DNA of 50,428 nt from Nemertoderma westbladi (taxonomy: Eukaryota; Xenacoelomorpha; Nemertodermatida; Nemertodermatidae), in NCBI GenBank assembly GCA_032718475.1, contig JAUCBJ010006342.1, positions 1 to 50,428 on the forward strand, given 5' to 3'. Below the pieces are notes generated by a model. That model saw only the letters and a list, made by a program, of their open reading frames with translations, searched no databases and was not told where the DNA came from. The translations under genes were made by a program, and so were the position numbers. Below are positions 9,638-21,299 of the stretch, piece by piece (positions within the stretch are counted from its first letter, which is position 1; each line of letters starts with the position of its first letter).

Positions 9638-10820
9638 ATAATAGATTTTCTCTTGATTGCACAGTAGACAATAAATACATTTGTCTATTGTTCTGGTAAG
9701 AACAATAATAGATTTTAGTTTCTTTATTGCAACGTAGGCAATAAAGTCAAACGTACCGGTCAACCGGTAAGTTGTAGGCCTAACTGCCCGACTACCCGAA
9801 CCGGTACTTACATGTACAGCAGTATTATTCGATTTTGATAATTATATACTGGTAGGTCTTGATATTCAATCGGGGACTGCAGCCCTGGTTTTTTATTGGG
9901 ATTTTACCTATTTCTGTCAGTTTTATTTATCTATAAGTGTAATATTGAGCAGAAGGCGTGTAAGCCTGTTCAGATTGTATAAATAATTTGTAGGCTAGAA
10001 TGTTGTCTGGCTGTTGTCAGGTCTGAAGCGATTGCAGTGTGTGTAGAGTGTATGATGCGATAAAGCATAAAGTACGATAAAGAATAAGTGCGATAAAGTA
10101 CTAGTTAGGAAGGTGGGGGCATCCAGTGTTGTAAGGTAAATCCCCCCTGAAAGAATAAGTCGTACTACTGGGTTAGAATGCATACTAACTAACCATTTCG
10201 GAGTCTGCATATACTGTAGTTTATTTAGGCTTGCCAGTAGTCTGCCAGCATTTGGTCTGTATTTTGTTTGTATAGTCTGCACGGGTAGCGTAATATATAT
10301 TATTCAGAGTCTATGCGAGTATTCGCAACCTACATAACCCTAAGTTTATTCCTACAGTAATTGTGCTTGTTATACATACCGTTATGGTTAAATTAACCCC
10401 GGTACTACATCAGGGCTGCTTGGCGTAGGTAAAGACTGGTGATTTTATGCTCTGGTCACTCCAGCAGATACCGTGGTTCTTTTAGTTGTACAAGTATATT
10501 TAACTGCTGGTTATTTGTTGTATAAGTACTTGTACCTAATTTAGGGTTTAGTGTATAGTGCTTTCCGAAAGTAATTAGTATGTAGGCAGTATATTTGTGT
10601 TGTAAAGTGGTTAATAGGCACGTTAGCTCTGGTTGGCTGCGGTAATTAACTTCTAGGTAAGGACACTCCGGGTACATAACGTAGTACTTATAGTTTAAGA
10701 CTATAAGTTGTCAGACGGTGGTATTTTTTTATCTAGACAACGCAATTTACTTACTACTGCTTTATTGTTTTCAAATACCATAGTATCTTGTCCGTTTGTA
10801 ATAACCAGAAATATGGGTTA
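9638..10820 (+). other. Retrotransposon leader without an obvious tRNA primer site
   Basis: Directly after the LTR the sequence is ATAATAGATTTTCTCTTGAT, with no TGG as expected for a primer-binding site matching a tRNA 3' end. The block AACAATAATAGATTTT at the LTR end recurs at 9700-9716, an approximate 68-bp tandem duplication. A TGGTAAGAACAAT lies at 9694, about 57 bases in. No gene was recognised in the remaining leader. Confidence 0.6.
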
Positions 10821-12332
10821 ATGTGGGTAAATATGGGTCTCCTGTTCAGGCAGCTGAGGGAACACCGTGTATGTTCCTCCCAGCAGGTCCGGGAGTTGGA
10901 AGGGACTGTTCAGCAGTTAAAGGGAACAGTAAGAGAGGGTAGGTTAGAGTTGCAAGAAGTGCAGCAGAGTATCGCTTTAGAATGCGATAAATTGGTAAAT
11001 ATACAAAGGGGTATACCACCACCCCCTGTAACAATAACAATGTGTCAACCTGTTAGGTCTGAAGTATTTCATACGCAAGGTGTGGAGCCTACACGCATCT
11101 ATACTGTTAGTGAAGTAGAAACTCCTATAGTAAACCCTATTAAAGGTAATTATAAACCTGTTGATAATGATATTCCATATAGACCTGGTCATAATCTGAG
11201 AAATTTATATACCGATAACTCGATATTAAATAATACGATGGCCCAAGAAAGTTTTACGCGTCAAATGGCTAGAACCGAAGCCCGTCAAGTGGTAAAGGTG
11301 GGAGAAATCGTCAAGTTTAATGGAGATGAGATGAAATGGTTACCTTTTAATGAATATTATAAAGATAACATCCAGAACTCTGTACTATCTAACGGAGAGA
11401 AACTTAGATTCCTCATCGAGTGCTTAGAAGGACCTCCCAAGTTAATGGCATTAAAGTTTATTGGACATCCAGATGGATTAATACAAGTTTGGGATACACT
11501 AAACATCAGGTATGGTAATAGGACTAACATAGCTAGGTATTTGTATGCGAAATTATTAGCGCCCCGAAAGTTTCTTAGCAGCGGGATTATAGAGTTTTCC
11601 GATGAGATTCAGGAGATCTGTAGACAACTAGATTGGTTAGGTAAGTCTCAGGAGTATCAGAGTTCCATGGTTGTTGGAGCCGTAGCATCTACTTTGCCAA
11701 AGGGTGGAGGAGGTACTCGTTGGGACAAAAGAGTTCTCTATATGATGGAACAGCAACAAAGAGACCCTACCATGGCTGATCTCATGTCATTCTTAAATGG
11801 AGAGGTAAAATTACAGCTCCTAAAGCAATCCCGAGAGAAGACACCGGAAAATAAGGTAAGTGAAAAACCCGTTTCTAGGAGAAAGTTAACACCAGTGTGT
11901 TATACAGACAACGGCGAAAGCCAGACCTCTCACGAGGAGAACAGCGGGTAAGACACCGAAAGATCTTATTATGTCAACAAAACACCGAAAGACGTAAGTA
12001 AATCTAAGTCTCGAACCAGTGACAGGAGAGAACAGGTAACAAAAACTCCTCCTACGTCTCCTAAGAGAATTCATGGAAGAAATCCCGAGGAAAGAACAAG
12101 TGTGCATAACACCACACAGGGTAAAGTAAGTAACATCAAACCCAAATGTGCATTGTGCGATGTGCCCCATCGCTTGAGAGGATGTGATGAATTCTTGAAG
12201 AAATCCCTAAAAGATAGACGTGATGTCATGTGGGATAAGCGGTTGTGTTATAATTGTCTCAGACAAGGACACTAACGGCAGACCTGTTACTCAGATGCGA
12301 GGTGTGCTAAGTGCGGCGCGAAACATCATATC
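10821..12332 (+). pseudogene. BEL/Pao gag, interrupted by two stop codons
   Basis: The first ATG in the open frame is at 10821. Residues about 15-60 are a Gln/Glu-rich helix, probably coiled coil. A DUF1759-type gag region follows (KFNGDEMKWLPFNEYY, EKLRFLIECLEGPPKLMALK, LDWLGKS). The frame hits TAA at 11949-11951. The same frame then continues open into a Cys/His region (CALCDVPHRLRGC, then CYNCLRQGH, then CAKCGAKHH), which is the nucleocapsid-type knuckle. It is interrupted by a second TAA at 12273-12275 inside the knuckle. Both are single-codon lesions in one continuous frame, which continues into the protease. Gag would package RNA and form the particle; this copy would make only a truncated capsid. 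Confidence 0.85.
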
Positions 12333-13793
12333 TTGCTGCACACCGAATTTGAAAGAACCCCCACGAGTCAGGTAAGTGAGCCTGAACTACTTGTTCAAAT
12401 CAGTGATGTGAATGACACTGACCACAGCTCTGAGATGGAAGGATTCTACATGGACGAATTCTCAGACGAAAACGAATCCTGTTATATGATAAACACCGCA
12501 GTGTATCGAGCGCTTACGTATGAGACTGAAACCGATAACGAAACGCAATCGACTATTCCGGACCGACAACCATCTTGGAAAGTGCCAACTTCCAACGTCG
12601 GAATTCGGGAATTCCCAGTAGTTCAGCTGAGAGTCCATGGGCCAGGTAAGAGTTTTATAATAAACACCCTCCTGGACTCCGGCAGCACAGGAACATTCAT
12701 TGACAAAGAACTAGCCGAAGACATCTTTGCTGGACAACCCAAGTTCCGAACTAAGTTGAACCTTTCAGGAATTATGCAGGTTTGGAAATCCACAGTAGCT
12801 ACAGACTACTATGTAGGCGCATTGTCTACTCCCCAGGACGAACAAGGAGAACACAGCATAAGGTCAGTAAAAATGGTGGCGATAAAGAACTTTGCTACCA
12901 GCCAAGTGGAACCTTACAACTGGGATGAAGACGATTTTACCCAGCAGCATGATATCCCTAGATTCAACACCGACTACCCAGGGGTACAGATACTCATCGG
13001 CCAAAATGCGCATGAGGCGCTAGAGACATTGGAAAAACGGCCTGCTCGACCGCAACCATTACAAACATATGCGGGAAGAACGAGAGTAGGTTGGTACTTC
13101 ACTGGACCTTCCCGTAGAACACTCATGGAAAGATTACCTAACGACCAAGTACATCAGGTGAGTGAATGGGAAGAAGAAATCAGTGAGGGAGAGACCACAA
13201 CTGAGGGAACACCATACTCCTCAGATAATGACGATATTAACCAATTATTCGACGAGGAAAATACAATCAACCTCCTCACCAAAAATGAAACTTGGCGAAA
13301 CCAAGTGAACCTGTGCCATCTCATCAATCATGGCGGACAATTAGACTACAACGACAAACTAAATGAGGTGATAGATCGATACAACGATAAGATTCGCGAT
13401 GAACACGCCGTACGATTCTTTACTCAAGAAGAGGTAGAGCCTAATTCCTACGACAAGGCCCTATCTGTCGAGGAGGAGAGAGCCAAGCAGATTCAGGAAA
13501 CGACTACCCGTTTTCTTAAAGATCAAGGTAGGTATCAGATTGGTCTTCCGTTCCGACGGCGAGAACCCAACTTTATAAATAACCGACCCTTAGCGGAGAA
13601 GAGAATCGCGCAACTACATCGGCGTCTTACGGCCAATGCTTCAGCTAAAGAGATGTATAAGACCCAGCTGAAGAAATTCATCGATATGGGATATGCAGAG
13701 CGAGTACTGGAAGAGACACCCATAACTGAGAGAACGTATTATCTAACACATCATTACGTTCCCAAACCCGGTAACCCAACGAAGTCCGGGTAG
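12333..13793 (+). pseudogene. BEL/Pao protease and start of reverse transcriptase
   Basis: The frame is the same as gag. Its N-terminal part is acidic (about 90 residues). An aspartic-protease-like segment follows with NTLLDSGSTGTFIDKEL, whose DSG is the catalytic motif of retroelement proteases (DUF1758/peptidase A17 type). After an acidic linker comes a region rich in charged helices. The frame ends in LTHHYVPKPGNP, the usual sequence just before the first RT motif. It closes at TAG (13791-13793) because a single-base length change near 13780-13785 moves the RT into another frame. Confidence 0.85.
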
Positions 13794-15658
13794 TATTCGA
13801 CGGCTCCGCCCTTTACATGGGCCAATCCCTTAACTCTGAGTTGTTGCCGGGACCCAACTTACTCCAATCCCTGTTGGGAATACTCTTAAGATTACGGCAA
13901 TATTCTATCGCTTTCGCTTCGGATATAGAAGGCATGTTCTTACAAGTCAAGGCACTGGATAGGGATCGAGACAGCCTACGATTTCTGTGGTGGCCTGAAG
14001 GAGACCTCAACCTAAAACCGGTGGAGTACTGGATGACCATCCAGGCTTTCGGGATCATCTCGAGCCCCTCGAACGCTTGTTCAGTAGTGCGTACCACTGC
14101 TGATGACAACCGAGACGCCTTCTCTAAAGCGGTTATCGACAACATCAAACGGGATATATACATGGACGACAATTTAAAGTCCCTCCCATCGGTGGAAGAA
14201 GCCATTGATGTTGCCAAGGGAACGGTAGAGTGCTTGAAACGCGGTGGATTTCGACTAACCAAATTCACTAGTAACTCCCGTAAGTTTCTGGAATCGATCC
14301 CAGTAGAAGATCGAGGTGTTAAAGATCTGGACCTTATCAAGGACGATCTTCCGGAAACCAAGACGCTTGGTTTGAAATGGGACATGGAGAGAGATATCCT
14401 GTTTTTCCAGCTAAAACAGCGAGATAATCCAGTTCGCACTAAACGGATTTGTCTAAGTATCCTGAGCACTTATTTCGATCCATTGGGATTTATTAGCCCA
14501 GTTATATTGGTTGCTCGGAGTTTAGTACAACAAATGTGGCTTGAAAACCACTCGTGGGATGATCCACTTAAGGGAGAACTACTAAAGAAGTGGATGAAAT
14601 GGGAAGATTCTCTACCATCCATCGAGAACTTTACGATTTCCCGTTCATATTTTGGTCACGTTCTCCCCACGTATTCCTATCAACTCCATGTATTTGGAGA
14701 CGCCAGCGATATGGGAATAGGTATAGTAGCCTACCTGAGGGTTGAAACTCCGGATGGAATTAAAGTTGCCTTGGATACCTCTAAGGCCTTGATAAACAAC
14801 AAGCTACGAGTTCCTCGAGTGGAGTTAAAGGCGGCTCTATACGCTACAGCCATCGGCCGGAATGTAACAGAACAGATCGACTATCCACTGGAGAAAACTG
14901 TCTATTGGACTGATGCTTTACTCGTTTTGGAGTATATAACCAAGGCCGTCATGTATTTGAAGCCATGCTTCCATCATCACTACTCCAGGACGAAGATCGC
15001 TAGTGATACCGCTCCACCGACATCCGCGCAGGTCCATGCTATTAAAGATCTTCCCAAATACAAAGTATCAGATAGGTTTCTGACAGAGAAGATCAGTTAC
15101 CAGGAGCATGAAGAAACCAATAAGCAGATACTGAGACTCCTGCAATGCTATGAAGATTCTGATAAGTATTTCCTGTTGTTGAGAAATCCACAGACGCGCT
15201 TAAGGGATCGTTTCTCTAGCACAATGATAGATGGGTTAATACGTGTTGGAGGGAGATTAACTAATGCTCCATTATCCTTTGACACTAAATTTCCCATACT
15301 CATTAGAAATCTTGAAATACAAATCAAGATGATTGTAGATGTTCACAGTAGGCTTTACCATGCTGGTAGAGAACGAGTTCTTAGCGAAATTCGAACTCGC
15401 TATTATTTCCATACACCCCGTAGAGCTCTGAACCAAGTTCTTAGGAACTGTATACCCTGTAGGAAAGCATTCAGTAGGCCTTTAACACACCGAGAGGCAG
15501 AATTACCTAGGGAACGAGTAAGCTTCTATGAACCACCCTTTACGAATACTGGTGTGGATTTATTTGGCCCTATTGAAGTATATCGTGCTAGGACTATAGT
15601 CAAGCGATGGTGTGTCACCTTTGTCTGTATGACTTGTAGAGCGATCCATCTATGGTGA
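13784..15658 (+). pseudogene. BEL/Pao reverse transcriptase, RNase H and integrase N-terminus
   Basis: The frame opens at 13784, directly after the frame change. RT motifs are visible: SDIEGMFLQV (motif A), IQAFGIISSPSNACSVV, and DIYMDDNLKS with the catalytic YMDD. RNase H follows: LHVFGDASDMGIG, VPRVELKAAL and VYWTDALLVLEYI. After that it looks shortened: the last catalytic segment and the linker normally found before the integrase are missing, suggesting an internal deletion near 14935-14975. The integrase zinc-binding region is present (HSRLYHAGRERVL, then CIPCRKAF), and the first catalytic Asp (NTGVDLFGP). The frame is lost at about 15650, where a few bases appear missing. Confidence 0.85.
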
Positions 15659-16551
15659 ACGATCTATCTACCAACAGCTTCATACTGAGCTTACGCCGAC
15701 AGATCGCTCGCTTTGGAACTAGCAACACGATGAGATCTGATAAGGGAACGAACTTCATTGGTGCCAATAATGAGATCAAGGCTTAGCTTAAAGATTGGAA
15801 CCAAAGACAGATGGACGATCAGCTAAGGGTAACAGCATCTAGCTGGACCTTCAACGCCGCTGATGCCCCTTGGTGGGGAGGAAGTTGGGAGAGATTAATA
15901 AGGAGCGTGAAGACCACATTTCACTTAATAGTGCCGCGCCGCGCGTATCTCACCGACAAACTTTTGCGGACGTTAATGGAAGAAATTGCCGCCTATCTTA
16001 ACGAGAGACCGCTTATGCCAGTCTCATCGAGTCCCGACTCCCTAGAAGCGCTAACACCCGCGCATTTCCTACTGAAGAAACCTGTAGCCATGCTCCCACA
16101 ATCGGAAATCACGGACGGAGACGAATACTGCCGACAAACTTGGCAACTTATGCAGTTATTATCCCGTCGTTTCACTGACCATTTCGAAAAACATTATCTG
16201 CCTACGCTACAACTTCGAACCAAGTGGTTTGCGCAGCAAGAAAACGTCAGCGCCGGAGACATGGTCCTTATTGTGGAATCAGATCTTCCACGTAAGCGGT
16301 GGCAGACAGGTCGTATCATCGAGACTCATATATCCGATGATGGTTTAGTGCGATCGGTAGAACTCATCGTCATGCGACGTAACTTTAAGAAACCTGGAAT
16401 TGTATTCGAAACACAGCAACTCAATCGCCCAGTTGGTCGTTTATGTTTACTGGAAAGAGACAGAGAACTCTCCGGAAACTATGGAAGGCAAGATACCCTT
16501 CCCACGACCACCTCCCTAATCCAACAAACATCTAGGGACTCCCCAACGTAA
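15655..16551 (+). pseudogene. BEL/Pao integrase core and C-terminus
   Basis: The frame continues from 15655 in a third frame. RSDKGTNFIG carries the second catalytic Asp, and APWWGGSWERLIRSVK carries the catalytic Glu. A TAG at 15784-15786 interrupts the region between them. The C-terminal part matches the DUF5641-type tail common after BEL/Pao integrases (DMVLIVESDLPRKRWQTGRI and LQLRTKWF segments). It closes with TAA at 16549-16551. It would insert the cDNA into the genome; it is broken here. Confidence 0.85.
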
Positions 16552-18262
16552 CAGCGTCTGGAGTGGGTGTGTGACTATATTATTTTATATTTGTTCTTAT
16601 TATTTTATACTTATGTATGTATTATTATGTAATTTTATTATAATCGTTTTCTTTAATTTTATTTAGTAGAATGTTATTTTAGCGATTATTTAGTAAATTA
16701 GTGCAATATATATTCGTGTTTATTACTTAATTACTTATATTATATATTTAGTGAAACGGCGAGAAATAATTATTTTTCTCTTTCCTTACTGTCCGTATCA
16801 TATTATAAATACGTGACTACAGTAAGATGAAATATCCGTACTTATTAAAGTACAATAAAGCTCCTACTATACTCAAGTATTATTGGTAAGTAGAGTATTA
16901 GGAATGCAAAGTTCAGATCCTCGTGTCTCGGCTAAACCAAGCTCTGGGTAGACCTTGGAAACGACTTGCCTCTTCTCACTGACATTGCTCCTTGCAATAT
17001 TGCTCTCATACCGTATATTAAATAATACATATAGTAGCGTGATGTCCCTTTAACAGTAGCGTAAAACGCAAAATAAATCTGTTAAACCCTTTGACCATCT
17101 GTAATTCTAGTCGATTAAGATATCGCGGCACCCACCGATATACTTGAAAGACAAAATTCTAGAATCAGTGGTTAACGTCCCCAGACATGTTCTGGAATAA
17201 ATCGGTGCCCATCTTAAATATTAAATATTAATAAATAATTATAAAATCTGTCAAAACAAATATAATAGAGTAAATGCTTACAAGTTTTAACTCTAGAAAA
17301 TCTATAAATCAAAATCTGTTAAAATTTAGATCCTTTAAAATTCTAGTCGATTAAGATATCGTAGCACTTACCGATACTCTTAAAAAGACAAATTTCCTAG
17401 AATTAAGGATCCTAGTCCCCAGACATGTTCTGGAATAAAATTGTGTCTATTCTAATATTAAATAATAAAATTTACGGGAATAAATTTAAATTCATATCCT
17501 CTCATGAATTTGATAAATTGTCATTTTATACAATTTATAACATTCCCAAAATTCCATTAATTAATAGATCATGGGAGCGGAGATTCACCCTATTAAGTAT
17601 ATTAGTGTGCGAGAATCTCCAATATATAGTCAATAGCCGATAAAATTCATAAAATCATGTATAAAGGGGAATATTGACAATTAAAGAATCACTATTAAAT
17701 AGCATCCCAGATCTGTATGCATGAGAATTACCCTAATTCTACTGCTAGCTTTCCATAATGTCACCATAGCAACAACCACGCTAGAATTAGAAGCGAGTTA
17801 AAAGAGCAATAGAAAGCTTGCCCCATTGAATAGCATACGGAATAAATAGCACACTGCTAGTATCCAGGGATACATAATAATAACGTGGCATTCTGGAAGG
17901 CACTTGACTAATGGACAAATGGCCCGAATGTGTGCTGTTTGTGACAGTTGTGTGGAATTTGTGCGTTTATAGGTGAATGTTACTACTAAAGTGTGTTTAC
18001 AGTAGCGAGTCGCAGTTGTGAAAGTTGCCCTACCTCTGTAGCAAGAACCTGACGTAATTCTAAGCCCTTGGGACGGACAGTGGAGTGACTCGCGCTGGTT
18101 GTTGTTGTCGTTGTGTAGCTACTACGTTGGCGAAAGACACAGCGGCGACAGTACCTCAGCGCTGAGGAGCTTGCGCTGTCCGGGGGCATTGAGGGGGAGG
18201 CAGCGACGACCGCTAGCCTAAATTATAAGTAATTATAATATCGATAAACTCATATAGCAGCT
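16552..18262 (+). other. Non-coding spacer between pol and the accessory region
   Basis: About 1.7 kb with no coding signal, AT-rich at the start. It contains a diverged tandem duplication (17068-17450) and, from about 17990, a GC-richer stretch leading into the accessory ATG. No LTR-like ends were found here, so I see no evidence that pol is a separate nested element. Confidence 0.6.
17068..17450 (+). repeat. Two-copy diverged tandem repeat with hairpin
   Basis: Copy 1 (about 17068-17215) and copy 2 (about 17309-17450), about 240 bp apart, share ATTCTAGTCGATTAAGATAT, then CGATA.ACT and AAGACAAA, then TCCCCAGACATGTTCTGGAA. The last block contains the stem CCAGA/TCTGG with loop CATGT. The conserved cores and diverged linkers suggest a structured RNA or regulatory element inside the retrotransposon spacer. 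Confidence 0.7.
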
Positions 18263-19814
18263 ATGACTGAGTTGTTAGAAGATGATCTTGGTATCAGGGA
18301 GCGATATACCCTACCATTGCAAGCGTTTGTTGATAGTTTAATACGCGGCGACGCTAGTCCACCCACTACGGAGGACGATGGCCGTTATATCGAACCGCCA
18401 ATGTCAAAGGAACAGCTCACGCGTGAATTGGACTATAGAAAATTCATCGCTCGCTATACGCATCGTAATGGTGCATATATAGACTTCTTAACTACTGGCC
18501 ATCCTATCGATTTACACGATATGGACGATGTAGACACCAAAAGGGAAATGATCCTATTTAAATATCATACCCAGCGGAGTCGGAACGATAAACTGCGAAT
18601 CGAACACGAAAATTCTTTTCGAAACCAACTCGAAAGAGAAGACTTTAAAGAACCGGATAAACGCAGTGACTTCAACGTATATTTGGAATTCTTGAGAGAA
18701 ACATTGTAAAACTGGAGAAAGATCACCCGCGTTTCTCCTACAAGACGTGCGTCTTTGGTATTATTACGATGAATGCCCTAGACCCAACCAACAAATGGAA
18801 AGACATAAACATCCACGGAGATGTTGCGCTAAACACAGTTTTACTCGCTATACTTACGGGAGTTTCGAGCGAAACTTGTTCGACGTATCACCTACGCTCG
18901 CTCGACTCAAACGATCTTTAAATAAACCGATGATCAGAGTTCCGGAATACTCGGTCAGACATCCCCGTTCCCTGGTGAGACCTCAGTGTCTTGATCCTAA
19001 TAGTATGACAGATCCTCCCGAACTGTACTCACTGTTCAAAGATCTAGTGTTACCCGAACAATTAGTCAGTGGCACTCCGGTTGTGGGCTCCCTAGATATT
19101 CGCCCATCTTACCTAGCCGGATTGGGACGCGGACACCTAATATCGCCGTTCAACCGTATAATCGTCCCGGTTTAACCCGATACAACCTGTCACCGAGGTG
19201 GAGGAGAGAGTTGTATGAAACGTGTTAGACACTATTCGACAATAGATCGGAAAAGGAACTTAAGATTGTTTAGAGAAACGTAAATTGCAGCAGCAAGTCC
19301 AAGCGGTAAACGAATTAGCTCTACCTCAGTTCGATCGGGAAATCCAGAATCTCTAAGAAGATATCGAACTTGGACGACCCTACTCTCTGCAAGAGTTTTG
19401 GACGAATGCTTTCAACGACAAGCGGAGGAAAATCAGCTCGAGGAGAAGCATATCGATTCTGATAGATCCCGAGAACGCGAGTTGGAAAGAATCACCAAAC
19501 CGAGGAAATTTCTCACTACACACGGTCCACCTACCGCTCTCGTGCAAACAACCCGTCAGGGACCAGTAAGAGCTGCTGTCTTAAAACGCGCTCTCAAGGT
19601 TGTTCGACCTCGTTCCACTGAGGTTGATACCGATCAACCGGGTACCTCGACCGGCGGATACACCGACAGTAACCCTAAACCTTCCGATGCAATTGTATTG
19701 CACCCCTCATCCAGGAGTTATAGCCCTCCTAGTAAAGTGGCTCGCCCCAAAGAGAAAAGGACTCTTGCTAGCCTCAAAAAACTTCGTAAACGCCGTTCAC
19801 GTAAGAAGGACTAA
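18263..19814 (+). pseudogene. Accessory coding region of the retrotransposon, unknown function
   Basis: I do not recognise this product. A first frame (18263-18709, 148 codons) begins at ATG and is rich in charged residues and Arg/Asp/Glu (PMSKEQLTRELDYRKFIARY). The coding signal then moves between frames: a short natural-looking stretch near 18709-18900, a second at 18747-19175 (SVRHPRSLVRP, PELYSLFKDLVLPEQLV), a degraded stretch with several stops at 19176-19397, and a last frame 19398-19814. The last frame is helix-rich at first (QRQAEENQLEEKH) and ends strongly basic (KKLRKRRSRKKD). It looks like one or two proteins of 350-500 residues broken by indels. It lacks a signal peptide or membrane segment, so it is not an obvious envelope. 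The basic tail would suit nucleic-acid binding or nuclear targeting, which is inference. Confidence 0.6.
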
Positions 19815-19870
19815 CTGTTTAGAGTATTTTTATATTTTAGAAACTGTGATTTTTTATATTTTATAGAATT

Positions 19871-19892
19871 AAATCCCATTTTCTGGGAGCGG
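19871..19892 (+). other. Purine-rich tract before the 3' LTR
   Basis: GGGAGCGG directly abuts the TG of the 3' LTR, the position where plus-strand DNA synthesis is primed. It is short but correctly placed. Confidence 0.7.
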
Positions 19893-20991
19893 TGTAAAAG
19901 CTTTTGCGGACATAACAAGTCATTTTCTCCACAATGTACCGTGTAGGTGCTTTAGCGGACATAACAAGTCATATTTTGCCGCAATGCGCTTAATACTCTA
20001 AAAGACTGGAACTCAGATGACGAAATCTGTCAGCTGATTTACTGCATACGTGGAACCTCTCTTTGTTCTGCTCAGCCAATCAGAGCGATTTTCATTTTAT
20101 GTTGGACAAGGGCCTATGTAAAACCGCGCAATGCATTACGGTCTTTGTTTACCTTTTCTGAGCCTCAGAACACCGGCTTAGAATTCTTCTGTGCTTCTGT
20201 AGAAGTTTCAGACTTTGGCCAAACATTAGATGGCTTTGATTATAGGAACGTAAATCTTTATCTTCCGATCACCTCACTCGGACAACTGCACCTACCGATA
20301 CTGTGCTCTTTCACCGCATTATTTTACTTCTGTTTACTGTCTGTTATTAATTGTTGTATATTGATGGATATGTTGTTATATTTGGAGAATACCGATAAAT
20401 AATCATAAAACCCCCAATCTTCTTGATTACTGAAGGTAAGAGGGACCGGTTACCTGTAGCAATTGCGACTTACATTATAGTGGTTTTTGTGTGAATTAAA
20501 TGCTATTTCATAATCCCTACATGTGTCAGTTGCTATCCTCCTTATATATGATCAAATTCAGTGACGGTCGGCAGATCAGTGTGAAGTAGTGTGAAGTAGT
20601 GTGACAGATAATAAAGCATCTCCTAAAGAATGCGCTATTTACGAAACTCAGTAGCCATCTCGTTGTGTTTAGTATAAGTCATAACTCTGTTTTATATACT
20701 TAAAGCGCCACGTCCTAAAGGAACTGTTAATATTTCCCCGAAAGTAAATAATATTGTCAGAGATTATATAGTAACGATCAATCGAATAATACAGTAGGTC
20801 TGCACCGCAATCACTTCAAAGCATCCGAATCCAGTCTCCCTTAACAGTGGGTGAATGATCGCGCATAGACTGGCTTCGGCTAATGTTACTTTATGTGCAC
20901 TAAATACTTGTTATAGGCTAAAGTCGATTTATAAACAAGAGGACACCTAAAATTGGCAGGTTAAACTGCTAAAGGTCTGAAAGCGCGAACA
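19893..20991 (+). repeat. 3' LTR of the BEL/Pao element
   Basis: Same ends and length as the 5' LTR. By eye there are roughly 17-20 substitutions, two 2-base indels and one 10-base duplication (GTGTGAAGTA near 20590). One block of about 60 bases (about 20257-20312 against 8903-8956) is not alignable base by base. The candidate poly(A) signal is at 20610-20615. It is followed by the TACAC target duplication. Confidence 0.93.
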
Positions 20992-21044
20992 TACACAATA
21001 GAACTGGTTACAGCTTCATTTTTGAGAGTAATCATCTGTTATCG

Positions 21045-21073
21045 CCCCCCCCCCCCCCCCCCCCCCCCCCCCC
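21045..21073 (+). repeat. C29 homopolymer and neighbouring C-run
   Basis: 29 consecutive C residues, with a second C12 run at about 21111-21122. Exact lengths may be unreliable. Confidence 0.85.
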
Positions 21074-21299
21074 GATAACTACCATGCTATCATGCGATAT
21101 GCTACCAGTCCCCCCCCCCCCCTCTCCTATGCTAGATGTCCTCCATGTGGTGAGGAACCTTGAAACATTGCCCAGAAAATTAAGTTGATCATCGTTAGTC
21201 GAATATATTGGATATTTGGAGAGATCGCGTTTCCGGGAACCTGGTGTTGTTGTTTCAACATTCACTATATTCCAATACTTCACAATGAATGATACGAAT

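Larger units (their letters stand above)
8539..20991 (+). mobile_element. BEL/Pao-type LTR retrotransposon, full length but broken
   Basis: The element is bounded by two 1,099-bp LTRs (8539-9637 and 19893-20991) that start TG and end CA. It is flanked by the exact 5-bp target duplication TACAC (8534-8538 and 20992-20996). Inside, in order, are a long leader, gag with a DUF1759-type region and zinc knuckle, aspartic protease, reverse transcriptase (YMDD), RNase H, integrase and a 1.7-kb untranslated spacer. An accessory coding region and a short purine tract (GGGAGCGG) come just before the 3' LTR. At 12.45 kb it is longer than typical BEL/Pao elements (commonly about 5-9 kb). Read by eye, the LTRs are about 98% identical outside one variable block, so the insertion is fairly young. 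The coding region nevertheless has at least three in-frame stops and two frame changes, so this copy is not autonomous. It inserted next to a stray minisatellite unit. Confidence 0.93.

Noticed and set aside
10821-16551. A separate BEL/Pao element nested inside another LTR element
   Set aside because: No second pair of direct repeats with TG..CA ends or target duplication was found around gag-pol. The outer LTRs, purine tract and order fit one element.
17185-17435. p53-type half-site AGACATGTTC in both spacer repeats
   Set aside because: A single decamer match is expected by chance and no adjacent second half-site is visible. It is more simply part of a conserved hairpin.
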